Shown one piece after another: positions 34,500 to 43,179 of a stretch of DNA of 64,000 bases. Origin of the DNA: Micromonospora sp. RP3T (GTDB lineage Bacteria; Actinomycetota; Actinomycetes; Mycobacteriales; Micromonosporaceae); contig NZ_PYPS01000017.1 in assembly GCF_003027925.1 (NCBI RefSeq), forward strand, positions 62,001 through 126,000. Reading direction: 5' to 3'. A program made the position numbers and the translations under genes. Each line of letters opens with the position of its first letter. Positions within the stretch are counted from its first letter, which is position 1. The notes beneath the pieces were generated by a model. The model had not been told where the DNA came from. It saw only the letters and a program-made list of their open reading frames with translations, and made no database searches.

Positions 34500-36364
34500 C
34501 GGTCGACCTCCATCTCCAGGCCGGACGGCACCGGCGTGACCTCGTCGTACGTGCGGTTCTGCTCGCGTTCCTGTTCGGCCTGCTCGTAGGCGGTGACCAG
34601 GTCGGCGTACCCGGGCACGGTGGCCAGCAGCTCGGGGTGCGTGCCGCGGGCGACCACCCGGCCCTGCTCCACGTAGATCACCTCGTCGGCGAGCGCGATG
34701 GTGGCCCGCCGGTACGCCACCACCAGGATCGACGCGCCTCCGTCGCCGGGGGCGCGCAGGCCGGCCAGGATGGCCGCCTCGACCCGCGGGTCGACGGCGC
34801 TGGTGGCGTCGTCGAGCACCAGCAGCCGGGGCCGGCCGGCGAGCGCCCGGGCCAGCGTGAGCCGTTGCCGCTGCCCGCCGGAGAGCGAGGTGCCCCGCTC
34901 GCCGACCATGGTGTCCAGCCCGTCCGGCAGGGCGGCGACGAAGCCGTCCGCCTCGGCCAGCCGCAGCGCGGCCCACACCTCGTCGTCGCCGACGCCGGCC
35001 CGGTCGAGCGTGATGTTGGCCCGGACCGTGTCGTCGAAGACGAACGGCACCTGGGCCACCAGCGCCACCGTGGCGGCGAGCGAGGCGGCGGTCAGCTCGC
35101 GCACGTCGACGCCGTCCAGCGTGACCCGGCCACGGTCCGGATCGACCAGCCGCACGGCCAGCGACGCGATGGTGGACTTGCCGGCGCCGGTCGGACCGAC
35201 CAGGGCCACCGTCTTCCCGGCCGGCACCGTGAACGTCACCTCGCCGAGCACCTGCGTGCCGGGCTGGTGCGCCTCGGCCGGCTCGTACCCGAAGTGGACG
35301 TCGGCGAAGCCCAGCGTGGCCGGCTCCCGGCGGTCCGGGTCGAGCGTCACGTCGCCGTACGGCATCTCGCCGGTGGCGTCCAGGACCCGGCTGACCCGCT
35401 CCCAGCCGGCGACGCTGCGCGGCAGCTCGGCCAGCACCCAGCCGATCGCCCGCACCGGGAAGGCCAGCACGGTGAACAGGAACGCGACGCTGACCAGCTC
35501 GGTCACCGTGATCGCGCCCTGGCGGAGCCGGACCGCGCCGACCACCAGCACGGCGAGCGTGCCGAGGCTGGGCAGGGTCTCCAGCATGGGGTCGAAGACG
35601 CCGCGCAGCCGGCCGACGGAGATCAACGCGTCGCGCAGGTCACCGGCGCGGGCGGCGAAGCGGGCCGTCTCCTGGGACTCCCGGCCCATGGTCTTGACCA
35701 CCAACGCGCCGTCGAAGCTCTCGTGCGCGATGCCGCTGACCTCGGCGCGCAGCCGCTGGGCGCGGGCCTGGCGGGGCGCCATCCGGCGGGAGTAGACCAC
35801 GTTGAGCGCGAACAGCGCGGGGAAGACGGCGAGGCCGACCAGCGCGAGCGCCCAGTCGGTGACGAACAGCGAGGCCACGGCGCCGACCAGCATCACCAGC
35901 GTGCCAACGGCGAACGGCAGCGGCGCGATCGGGTACCAGGCGGCCTCCACGTCGGAGTTGGCGTTGGACAGCAGCGTGCCGGTGGAGTTGCGGTGGTGCC
36001 AGGAGAGCGGCAGGTCCAGGTAGCGGCGAGTGACCCGGCGACGGTAGGCGGCCTGGAGCCGGTACTGCATGTAGCCGGCGCCCAGCCGCCGGCCGAAGAT
36101 GCCGACCACCCGCAGCACGCTGATCCCGAACAGCGCCGACGCGGCGAGCGCGAGGGCGCCGCCGGCCACCGCGCCGCGTTCGACCGCCGGCACCACCACG
36201 TCGCCGACCACCGCGCCGACCACGTACGCGCTGGCGATGACGAGGAGGCCGAAGAGCACGCTGCCGCTGACCGCCACCGCGAAGATCCGGGGTTGCTCCC
36301 GGATCGCCCGGCCGAGCACCCTGAGCCCCTTGCCGAGCACGTCCCGACTTGTCCCGCTCGCCAC
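34496..36364 (-). CDS. ABC exporter half, consensus signature and degenerate Walker B/H-loop
   Basis: A 622-residue half-transporter with six helices and a C-terminal nucleotide domain. Walker A is VALVGPTGAGKSTIASLA and the signature LSGGQRQRLTLARAL is canonical. The catalytic Glu is replaced by Asp (LLVLDDATSAVDP), and the H-loop His is replaced by Tyr (LVVAYRRATIALADE). Both changes mark the partner that supplies the non-hydrolysing site in heterodimeric exporters, and they complement the defects in the neighbouring subunit. GTG 36364 has a GGGGGAG just upstream. Substrate unknown; lipids or drugs are usual. Confidence 0.93.
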   Translation of the reverse strand: MASGTSRDVLGKGLRVLGRAIREQPRIFAVAVSGSVLFGLLVIASAYVVGAVVGDVVVPAVERGAVAGGALALAASALFGISVLRVVGIFGRRLGAGYMQYRLQAAYRRRVTRRYLDLPLSWHHRNSTGTLLSNANSDVEAAWYPIAPLPFAVGTLVMLVGAVASLFVTDWALALVGLAVFPALFALNVVYSRRMAPRQARAQRLRAEVSGIAHESFDGALVVKTMGRESQETARFAARAGDLRDALISVGRLRGVFDPMLETLPSLGTLAVLVVGAVRLRQGAITVTELVSVAFLFTVLAFPVRAIGWVLAELPRSVAGWERVSRVLDATGEMPYGDVTLDPDRREPATLGFADVHFGYEPAEAHQPGTQVLGEVTFTVPAGKTVALVGPTGAGKSTIASLAVRLVDPDRGRVTLDGVDVRELTAASLAATVALVAQVPFVFDDTVRANITLDRAGVGDDEVWAALRLAEADGFVAALPDGLDTMVGERGTSLSGGQRQRLTLARALAGRPRLLVLDDATSAVDPRVEAAILAGLRAPGDGGASILVVAYRRATIALADEVIYVEQGRVVARGTHPELLATVPGYADLVTAYEQAEQEREQNRTYDEVTPVPSGLEMEVDR

Positions 36365-36546
36365 GCTCTCCCCCGCCGTAAGCCACAGTTTTCTCCCCCA
36401 TCCTTACCGCTCGTCGCCGCGTACGCCGACCCGGCCGGGATATGTCCGCCGTCACGTTCGCGCCGCCCGGGCCGGACGGCGGGCGGCGACCGGCGGCCCG
36501 GGAACGCCGCGTCCGGCCATGGCGCGCCGATCGGGCCGGGCGGGCC

Positions 36547-36552
36547 TACGAT
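36547..36552 (+). promoter_or_regulatory. -10-like TACGAT, leaderless start
   Basis: TACGAT ends six bases before ATG 36559, with no Shine-Dalgarno site. Confidence 0.45.
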
Positions 36553-36558
36553 CGGGCC

Positions 36559-37188
36559 ATGCCGCGGTACGCCCGAGCGGAGCGCGAGGCGCTCGCCGAT
36601 CTGATGCTGGAACTGGGACCGGACGCGCCGACGGTCAACGAGGGGTGGAACACCCGTGACCTGGCGGCGCACCTGCTGGTGCGGGAGCGCCGGCCGGACG
36701 CGGCCGGCGGGATCCTGCTGCCGCCGCTGCGGGGGTACGCCGAGGCGGTGCGCCTGCGGGTCGCCGCCGGCCCGTACGCCGATCTGGTCGCCCGGGTCCG
36801 CCGCCCGCCGGTGTGGAGCCCGGTGAGCAATCCGCTCACCGACGAGCTGGCCAACGGCATGGAGTTCTTCATCCACCACGAGGACGTGCGCCGCGCCCGG
36901 CCCGGCTGGCATCCCCGCGACCTGCCGGCCGGGCAGCAGGCGGTGCTCTGGAAGCGGGTCGCCCTGCTGGCCCGGATGGCGCTGCGGCGGTTTCCGGCCG
37001 AGGTGCTGGTGCAGGCGCCGGGGCACGGCGAGTTGCGGGCCGGCCGGGGCGGCGAGCGGCTGCGGCTGGTCGGCGCGCCGGGCGAGCTGGTGCTGTTCCT
37101 CACCGGCCGGCAGCGGGTGGCCCGGGTCCAGGTGGAGGGCCCGGCCGGGCCGGCGGAGCGACTGCGCGCGGCCGAGCTGGGACTCTGA
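36559..37188 (+). CDS. TIGR03085-type metal-binding protein (DinB-like)
   Basis: A 209-residue protein of the mycothiol-associated DinB/maleylpyruvate isomerase group. The conserved start ALADLMLELGPDAPTVNEGW leads to NTRDLAAHLLVRERRPDAA, where the His is the first metal ligand. GMEFFIHHEDVRRARPGW contributes two further histidines near the middle, the usual H-x(n)-H-x-x-x-H pattern of this family. Function in the family is unknown; mycothiol-dependent chemistry is a guess from relatives. ATG 36559 follows a -10-like box directly. Confidence 0.85.
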   Translation: MPRYARAEREALADLMLELGPDAPTVNEGWNTRDLAAHLLVRERRPDAAGGILLPPLRGYAEAVRLRVAAGPYADLVARVRRPPVWSPVSNPLTDELANGMEFFIHHEDVRRARPGWHPRDLPAGQQAVLWKRVALLARMALRRFPAEVLVQAPGHGELRAGRGGERLRLVGAPGELVLFLTGRQRVARVQVEGPAGPAERLRAAELGL

Positions 37189-37200
37189 CCGAGCGTAGGC

Positions 37201-37215
37201 AGTCGGTGACCGACT
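37201..37215 (+). promoter_or_regulatory. 15-bp palindrome upstream of the terpene synthase
   Basis: AGTCGGTGACCGACT has 7-bp perfect arms around a central G, about 100 bases before the terpene synthase start and 12 bases after the previous stop. A GC-rich hairpin (CGCCGCCC...GGGCGGCG) lies closer to the start. Confidence 0.4.
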
Positions 37216-37314
37216 TATGGCGGAAACCGCACATCCCAGTGATGAATGCCGATCGATTCTGCCGTACGCTCCTGCCCGCCGCCCCGCTCCGCGGGCGGCG
37301 GACAGGGGGCACGG

Positions 37315-38262
37315 ATGCGTGGCTTCGCGCTCTCGGCGCTGCACGAACCACCCTTCCCGGCGCGCCGGCACCCCGCCGTCGAGCGGGTCACCGCGGAGAG
37401 CGCCGGCTGGGTACGCGACCTCGGCCTGGTCCGTGACCCGGCCGGGCGGCGCCGGCTGGCCGGCGCGCACGCGGCGGAGCTGGCCGGACGGGCCGGCCCG
37501 GAGGCCTCCCCGGCTGGCCTGCGCCTGCTCACCGACCTGATCAACTGGCTGTTCGTGGTGGACGACGCCTGCGACGACGACGGCCTGGGCGCGGACCCCA
37601 CCCGGCTGGCCCCCACCGTGGCGACGCTGCTGAGCGTGCTGGACCGGCACGGCGACCCGACTGCGCCGGCGCCGACCGGCGGCCCGTTGGCGATGGCGCT
37701 CGACGACCTGTGCCGGCGGGCCCGCGACGCGCAGCGGCCCGCGCTGCTGCTGCGCCTGGTCAGCCAGTTGCGCGAGTACCTGCTGGCGCTGCTCTGGGAG
37801 GCGGCCAACCGGGAGCACCGGCGGGTGCCCGGGGTGGCCGAGTACGTGCAGATGCGCCGGCACACCGGCGGCGTACGCCCCGGCTTCACGGTGACCGACC
37901 TGGCCCACCCGGCGCGCCCCGGCCCCGCCCGGCGGGCCGATCCGGCGCTGGCCGCGTTGGACGGCCTCGCCGCCGACCTGGTCTGCTGGTGCAACGACCT
38001 GTTCTCCTACGGCAAGGAGCGCGGCGTCGCCCCGCCGGCGCACAACCTGGTCACCACCATTGCCGGCGAGACCGGTCAGGACGAGGCGGCGGCGCTGCGC
38101 GAGGCGGCGGCCCGGTTCAACGCGGCGCTGGCGGCGTACGCGGAACGGGACGCGGCGCTGGCCGTCGCCGCCGACGACGGGGTCCGCGCGTTCCTCGCCA
38201 CCCGCCGGGACTGGATCCGGGCCACCTACGACTGGTCCCGCGCCGCCACCCGGTACGCCTGA
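37315..38262 (+). CDS. Class I terpene synthase
   Basis: A 315-residue cyclase. The Asp-rich metal motif is FVVDDACDDDGLG at about residue 80 (D-D-x-x-D), and the NSE triad is NDLFSYGKERG at about residue 226 (N-D-x-x-S-x-x-x-E). The downstream R-Y pair appears as TYDWSRAATRY at the C terminus. The size fits a single-domain bacterial sesquiterpene or monoterpene synthase acting on farnesyl or geranyl diphosphate. ATG 37315 has AGGGGG close upstream. No P450, methyltransferase or prenyltransferase gene is adjacent, so the product may be released unmodified; it cannot be predicted from sequence here. Confidence 0.9.
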   Translation: MRGFALSALHEPPFPARRHPAVERVTAESAGWVRDLGLVRDPAGRRRLAGAHAAELAGRAGPEASPAGLRLLTDLINWLFVVDDACDDDGLGADPTRLAPTVATLLSVLDRHGDPTAPAPTGGPLAMALDDLCRRARDAQRPALLLRLVSQLREYLLALLWEAANREHRRVPGVAEYVQMRRHTGGVRPGFTVTDLAHPARPGPARRADPALAALDGLAADLVCWCNDLFSYGKERGVAPPAHNLVTTIAGETGQDEAAALREAAARFNAALAAYAERDAALAVAADDGVRAFLATRRDWIRATYDWSRAATRYA

Positions 38263-38379
38263 GCCCGAACCCCGGCCGATCCGCACTAGCCGCTGCCCCG
38301 GTGCAGGCAATACTCTTCGGTAACCGCAGACCGGCGTGACCCCCGTCACGTCCCTCCACCCCTGAAGGCGGCTTCCACG

Positions 38380-40206
38380 ATGGCTCTCGATGTACCGTAC
38401 CGTTCCGTACCGGACATGTTCCTCAAGCGCGTGGCGGACTCCCCCGACCGGCACGCCTTCGCCCACCCCGCACCCGACGACTCGGGCCCGGTCTGGTTGA
38501 CGTGGGAGCAGGTCGGGCAGCGCGCCAAGGCGATCGCGGCCGGGCTGCACGGGCTGGGTGTGGGCCTCGAGGACCCGGTGGCGATCCTGGCCAACACGCG
38601 GCTGGAGTGGGTGCTCGCCGACTTCGGCGTGATGTGCGCCGGCGGGGCCACCACCACCGTCTACCCCACCACCGAGCCCGAGGAGGCGGCGTACATTCTC
38701 GCCGACTCGGGGTCGCGGGTGCTGTTCGCGGAGAACCCGGCCCAGGCCACGAAGATCGCCGGCGCGGAGTTGCCGGCGCTGACCCACGTGGTGCTCCTCG
38801 ACGGCGCGGCCGACCCGGCGGCCGGCGTTCCCCAGCTCACGCTCGCCGAGCTGGAGGAACGCGGCGCCGCCGCGCTGGCCGCCACGCCCGGCCTGATCGA
38901 CGAGCTGGTCGCCGGCATCGGCCCGGACCACCTGGCCACCCTGATCTACACGTCGGGCACCACCGGCCGGCCCAAGGGCGTGGAGCTGCTGCACGGCGGG
39001 TGGTGCTGGGAGGGCGTCGCGCAGGCCGAGCTGGGCCTGCTGCGCGTCGACGACCTGCAATACCTGTGGTTGCCGCTGTCCCACTCGTTCGGCAAGACGC
39101 TGCTCTGCGGCGCCACCCACGTCGGGCTGCCCACCTACGTCGACGGCCGGGTCGACCGGCTGGTCGACCTGCTCGGCGTGGTCCGGCCGACGCTGATGTG
39201 CGGCGCGCCCCGGGTCTTCGAGAAGGTCTACAACAAGGCGGTCACCACCGCGCAGGGCGCCGGCGGCGCGAAGGCGAAGATCTTCGGCTGGGGCGTCGCG
39301 GTCGGCAAGGAGAAGGTCGCGCTGGAGCAGGCCGGCAAGCCGGTCCCGGCCGGGCTGCGGATGAAGTACGCGCTCGCCGAGAAGCTGGTCTTCAGCAAGC
39401 TCCAGGCCCGGCTCGGCGGCCGGATGCGGGTCCTGGTCTCCGGCGCGGCGCCGCTGAGCAAGGAGATCGCCACCTTCTTCGCCGCCGCCAACCTGCCCAT
39501 CTCGGAGGGGTACGGCCTCACCGAGACCAGCGCCGGCGCGTTCGTCAACCCGCCGGACGGTCTCAAGATCGGCAGCGTGGGCCGGGCCATGGGCGACCTG
39601 GAGTGCCGGATCGACACCGACGGCGAGATCCTGGTCCGGGGTCGGCCGGTGATGCGTGGCTACCACAACCTGCCCGGGGAGACCGCCGAGGCGTTCACCG
39701 ACGACGGCTTCTTCCGCACCGGCGACATCGGCACGCTCGACGACGACGGCTACCTGCGCATCACCGACCGCAAGAAGGACCTGGTCAAGACGTCCGGCGG
39801 CAAGTACGTCGCGCCGTCGCACATCGAGGGCATGTTCAAGGCGATCTGCCCGTACACCTCGCAGGCGGTGGTGATCGGGCAGGCCCGCAACTACTGCACC
39901 ATGCTGGTCACGCTGGACCCGGACGCGATCAAGGGCTGGGCCGCCGGCACGGGGCTCGACGGGCGCGACTACACCACGATCGTCACCTCGCCCGAGGCGC
40001 GGACGATGGTCGAGGGGTACGTGGACGAGCTGAACGCCAAGCTCAACCGCTGGGAGACGATCAAGAAGGTGACGATCCTCCCCCGCGACCTGACCATCGC
40101 CGACGGCGAGGTCACCCCGTCGTTGAAGATCAAGCGCCGCAGCGTGGAGACCAACTTCGCCGGCGAGATCGACAAGATGTACGAGGGCACGCTCGCCGAG
40201 CTGTGA
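38380..40206 (+). CDS. Long-chain acyl-CoA synthetase (AMP-forming)
   Basis: A 608-residue ligase of the FadD15 type. The P-loop is LATLIYTSGTTGRPKGVELL, the acyl/adenine region is ISEGYGLTETSAGAFVNPP, and the hinge motif is GFFRTGDIGTLDDDGYLRI followed by TDRKKDLVKTSGGKYVAP. The catalytic Lys near the C terminus lies in TPSLKIKRRSV. It activates fatty acids to acyl-CoA for lipid synthesis or oxidation. ATG 38380 is preceded by AAGGCGG. It lies 117 bases after the terpene synthase on the same strand but probably has its own promoter. Confidence 0.95.
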   Translation: MALDVPYRSVPDMFLKRVADSPDRHAFAHPAPDDSGPVWLTWEQVGQRAKAIAAGLHGLGVGLEDPVAILANTRLEWVLADFGVMCAGGATTTVYPTTEPEEAAYILADSGSRVLFAENPAQATKIAGAELPALTHVVLLDGAADPAAGVPQLTLAELEERGAAALAATPGLIDELVAGIGPDHLATLIYTSGTTGRPKGVELLHGGWCWEGVAQAELGLLRVDDLQYLWLPLSHSFGKTLLCGATHVGLPTYVDGRVDRLVDLLGVVRPTLMCGAPRVFEKVYNKAVTTAQGAGGAKAKIFGWGVAVGKEKVALEQAGKPVPAGLRMKYALAEKLVFSKLQARLGGRMRVLVSGAAPLSKEIATFFAAANLPISEGYGLTETSAGAFVNPPDGLKIGSVGRAMGDLECRIDTDGEILVRGRPVMRGYHNLPGETAEAFTDDGFFRTGDIGTLDDDGYLRITDRKKDLVKTSGGKYVAPSHIEGMFKAICPYTSQAVVIGQARNYCTMLVTLDPDAIKGWAAGTGLDGRDYTTIVTSPEARTMVEGYVDELNAKLNRWETIKKVTILPRDLTIADGEVTPSLKIKRRSVETNFAGEIDKMYEGTLAEL

Positions 40207-40226
40207 CGTGTCCCCGGCGCCGCGCC

Positions 40227-40256
40227 GGCCGTGCCCCACCGTCCCGGGGCACGGCC
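40227..40256. terminator. Bidirectional hairpin between acyl-CoA synthetase and LtrA genes
   Basis: GGCCGTGCCCC (40227-40237) pairs perfectly with GGGGCACGGCC (40246-40256) over an 8-base loop, in the 81-base gap between two convergent genes. Confidence 0.75.
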
Positions 40257-40287
40257 CGCGCGGGACCGGCCCCGGCGGCCCGCGCCG

Positions 40288-41595
40288 TCACAGGTGTTCC
40301 CGACGCCACCGGCTCTGCTCGGCCTCGGCGGCCACCTGCTCCTCCAGCGCGAGCTGACGCACCCGGCGGCGGCGGCCGTCCTCACTGCGCGTCTCCCAGG
40401 TGACGCCGGCGCCGGTGAGCACCGCCAGCACGCCCAGCGCGGCCACCTCCGGGATCCGGAACGCGAACGGGCCGACCACGACCAGCGCCGCCACCGTGAC
40501 CAGCAGCGGACGGTGCACCTCGCGCACCGCCAACCACCAGCAGCCGGCGATGCTGAGCAGGTAGAGCGCCACCCCGCCGAAGAGGACGCCGCCCCAGAAG
40601 TCACCCAACGGCCACCCCCAGGGCGGGGTGGCCGGGTCCGCGATCTCGGCGAGCAGGTCCTTGAGGCCGAGCGCGTAGAAGATCGTCCCGGTGACCATCG
40701 GCAGGTGCAGGAACGTGTAGACCGAGCGGCTCAACCGCAGCCGGGCGTCCCGGTCCCGGGCGTGGTGCAGCGCCTGCTCCAGCGCGAACGCCAGCGTGTC
40801 GAAGTACGCCCACCAGAGCGCCGCCACGATCGCGATGCCGAGCAGCGCGGCCACCGCCACCGGGCCGGTCAGCGGCAGCCCGGTCTTCGGGCCGAGCCCC
40901 AGCGCGATGATCGACTCACCGAGCGCGACCAGCACCATCAGCGCGTGGCGTTCCGCCCAGTGCCCGGCCGAGACCACCACCCACCAGTGCCAGGCCACGG
41001 TGGTGCCGACCACGTACTCGACAAGCACCGCCAGCGTCCAGAGCGCCAGTTGCAGCCCGACCGCGAGCCGGCCGTCGGGCAGCCAGGCCCGGACGGTGCC
41101 GGCAGCCACGAGCAGCACGGTGGCCACGACCGGCACCAGGATGCGCAGCAGGAACCGTCGACGACGCACCGGGTCGGCCCGGTCCACCCGGCCGAACACG
41201 GTGAGCTGGGCCATCCGGATCACGAAGTAGCAGCCGGCGAAGACCAGCGGGCCGGGCAGGCCGCCGGGACGGTCGGAGAACGCGCCGGGCGCGCTGAGCA
41301 CGAGCAGGAACGTGGCCGCCACCGTCACGAAGCCGACCAGCGGCAGCATGCCCTGGTCGGCGCGGCAGGCGTTGCCCACCCGCGCGAAACCGGTCCACGA
41401 CCACCAGAGCAGCGCCAGCACCAGCAGGAAGCGGTAGAGGTTGACCGGGGTCAGCTCACTGGCGGTCAGCGTGGTGACGCTGAGGAACGCGAAGACGAAG
41501 ACCAGGTCGTAGAAGAGTTCCAGCCGGGTGGTGCGGGAACCGGGGGCGGCGGCGCGCAGCGCCCACGTCCAGCGGGCGTCGCTCCGGTTCCCCAC
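40288..41595 (-). CDS. Low temperature requirement protein A (LtrA) family membrane protein
   Basis: A membrane protein of about 435 residues with roughly eleven helices. The start of the family, TTRLELFYDLVFVFAFLSVT, is present, as are LLVLALLWWSWTGFARVGNA and RHALMVLVALGESIIALGLG, which are highly conserved. The C terminus is a basic and acidic cytoplasmic tail. GTG 41595 is chosen; TTG 41646 is an alternative, and neither has a clear ribosome site. It lies 73 bases after the MocR gene on the same strand. Function of LtrA proteins is unknown. Confidence 0.85.
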   Translation of the reverse strand: MGNRSDARWTWALRAAAPGSRTTRLELFYDLVFVFAFLSVTTLTASELTPVNLYRFLLVLALLWWSWTGFARVGNACRADQGMLPLVGFVTVAATFLLVLSAPGAFSDRPGGLPGPLVFAGCYFVIRMAQLTVFGRVDRADPVRRRRFLLRILVPVVATVLLVAAGTVRAWLPDGRLAVGLQLALWTLAVLVEYVVGTTVAWHWWVVVSAGHWAERHALMVLVALGESIIALGLGPKTGLPLTGPVAVAALLGIAIVAALWWAYFDTLAFALEQALHHARDRDARLRLSRSVYTFLHLPMVTGTIFYALGLKDLLAEIADPATPPWGWPLGDFWGGVLFGGVALYLLSIAGCWWLAVREVHRPLLVTVAALVVVGPFAFRIPEVAALGVLAVLTGAGVTWETRSEDGRRRRVRQLALEEQVAAEAEQSRWRREHL

Positions 41596-41668
41596 CCGGG
41601 CAGTCTGCGGGGCCGCCGCCGTCCGGGGCTCCGGTTCGGCTGGCAACCACCGGAACGGGACCGGTCGC

Positions 41669-43120
41669 TCAGGCGATGACGCTCGGCTCCCGCCACTGCG
41701 GCCGGCCGGCCCGGTCCAGGTCGTAGCGGACCGCGGCGAGCCGCCCCACCGCCTCCGCCAACTCCGCGGCTGGCAGCGTGAACGGCAGCCGGAGGAACCG
41801 CTCCAGCGTGCCGTCCAGGCCGAACCGGGGACCGGGCGCCAGCCGTACGCCGACCTCCTCGGCCGCCCGGGCCAACGCGCTGGAGATCGGGCCGTCCAGC
41901 TCGGCCCAGAGCGTGACGCCGCCACGCGGCACCCGGAACCGCCAGTCGGGCAGCCGGTCGGCGAGCGCGGCGACCAGCGCGTCCCGCTGGCCGGCGAGCT
42001 GGGTCCGGCGGGCCGCCACGATGGCCGGCGCCTGGGCCAGCAGGTGCACCGCGACGAGCTGGTCGAGGACCGGACTGGCCATGTCCACGCCGACCCGGGC
42101 CGCGGCCAGCCGCTGCACCTGCGGCGCGGAGGCGCGGACCCAGCCGATCCGCAGCCCGCCCCAGTAGGGCTTGCTCATCCCGCCGATGCTGATCACCCGG
42201 GAGTGCCTGTCGAAGACCGCCACCGGTGGCGGCAGCGGGGTGTCGTCCAGCGGCAGGTCGACGAAGGACTCGTCCACCACCAGGTCGGCGCCGGCGGCGT
42301 GGGCCGCGCCGACCAGCCGCTCGCGCAGGTCGGCCGCCATCAGGTGGCCGGTCGGGTTGTGGAACTCCGGGATCACGTACGCCAGCTTGGGCCGGGTCTG
42401 CCGGAGGCTGCCGAGCAGCAGGTCGGCGTCCCAGCCGTCGTCGGAGAGCCCGTGCGTGGCGATCCGGGCCCGCCGGGCGGCGAGCGCGGCGAGCGCGTTG
42501 GGGTAGGTGGGCGACTCCACCAGCACCCCGCCGCCGGGGGACAGCGCCAGCCGGAGCACCAGGTCCAGCGCGTGCTGGGTGCCGCTGGTGACCATGATCT
42601 GCTCGGGGCTGGTGGGCAGGCCACGCTGGGTGTAGCCGCGGGCCACCGCCTCGCGCAGCTCGATGATGCCGGTGGGGTGGTAGCCGGCGCCGCCGAGATA
42701 GCGGGGCAGGTCCTCGGCCGCGGCGCGGGCGGCGGGGACGAGCTGCGGCGGGGCGGAGAGCGCGGCGACCCCGAGGTCGATCATGTCCCGGTCGTCGAGC
42801 GGCGTCCAGAGGCCAGTGCTGGCCACCCGGTGGGTGCCCGGCAGCATGGTCCAGCTCCCCGCGCCGCGCCGGCTCGCCAGGTGGCCGCTCTCCCGCAACT
42901 CGCGGTACGCGGCGGTGACGGTGGTCCGGCTGATCCGGAGCGCCTCGGCCAGTTCCCGCTCGGCCGGCAGGCGTACCCCCAGGGGCAGCCGGCCGTCGGC
43001 GAGCAGGCCACGGACGGCGGCGGCGAGCGCGACGTAGTCCGGGCTGCGCCGCCGGCCGGGCAGCGCGTGCCACTGGCCGAGCAGCCGCGCCAATTGGACA
43101 CCGCGCACCTGGCTGGTCAT
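41669..43120 (-). CDS. MocR-type regulator (GntR helix-turn-helix plus aminotransferase), YczR group
   Basis: A 483-residue chimera. Residues about 25-95 are a GntR winged helix (LPLGVRLPAERELAEALRIS, then RTTVTAAYRELRESGHLA). The rest is a fold type I aminotransferase: VTSGTQHALDLVLRLALSPG, ESPTYPNALAAL, IPEFHNPTG, and SIGGMSKPYWGGLRIGWV with the PLP Lys in MSKPYWGG. ATG 43120 has AGGAGG seven bases upstream. It is divergent from a YczE-type membrane gene, the defining neighbourhood of the YczR subgroup, so its ligand is probably a PLP-linked metabolite and its main target that gene. Confidence 0.92.
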   Translation of the reverse strand: MTSQVRGVQLARLLGQWHALPGRRRSPDYVALAAAVRGLLADGRLPLGVRLPAERELAEALRISRTTVTAAYRELRESGHLASRRGAGSWTMLPGTHRVASTGLWTPLDDRDMIDLGVAALSAPPQLVPAARAAAEDLPRYLGGAGYHPTGIIELREAVARGYTQRGLPTSPEQIMVTSGTQHALDLVLRLALSPGGGVLVESPTYPNALAALAARRARIATHGLSDDGWDADLLLGSLRQTRPKLAYVIPEFHNPTGHLMAADLRERLVGAAHAAGADLVVDESFVDLPLDDTPLPPPVAVFDRHSRVISIGGMSKPYWGGLRIGWVRASAPQVQRLAAARVGVDMASPVLDQLVAVHLLAQAPAIVAARRTQLAGQRDALVAALADRLPDWRFRVPRGGVTLWAELDGPISSALARAAEEVGVRLAPGPRFGLDGTLERFLRLPFTLPAAELAEAVGRLAAVRYDLDRAGRPQWREPSVIA

Positions 43121-43133
43121 GGCCACTCCTCCT

Positions 43134-43172
43134 CGATTGGCCTCTCCGGCATGGCCGATTGGACCCTAGGGT
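43134..43172 (+). promoter_or_regulatory. Direct repeats CGATTGG and -10 box in the MocR-YczE gap
   Basis: CGATTGG occurs at 43134-43140 and 43156-43162, 22 bases apart, about two turns of the helix. A -10-like TAGGGT (43167-43172) ends seven bases before the YczE start at 43180. A related CAATTGG lies inside the MocR gene at 43091. Confidence 0.55.
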
Positions 43173-43179
43173 GGCATGC

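Noticed and set aside
35893..40239. A 1448-codon minus-strand open frame across several genes
   Set aside because: It has no recognisable protein and runs through the ABC exporter start, TIGR03085, terpene synthase and acyl-CoA synthetase genes, which have clear motifs in other frames.
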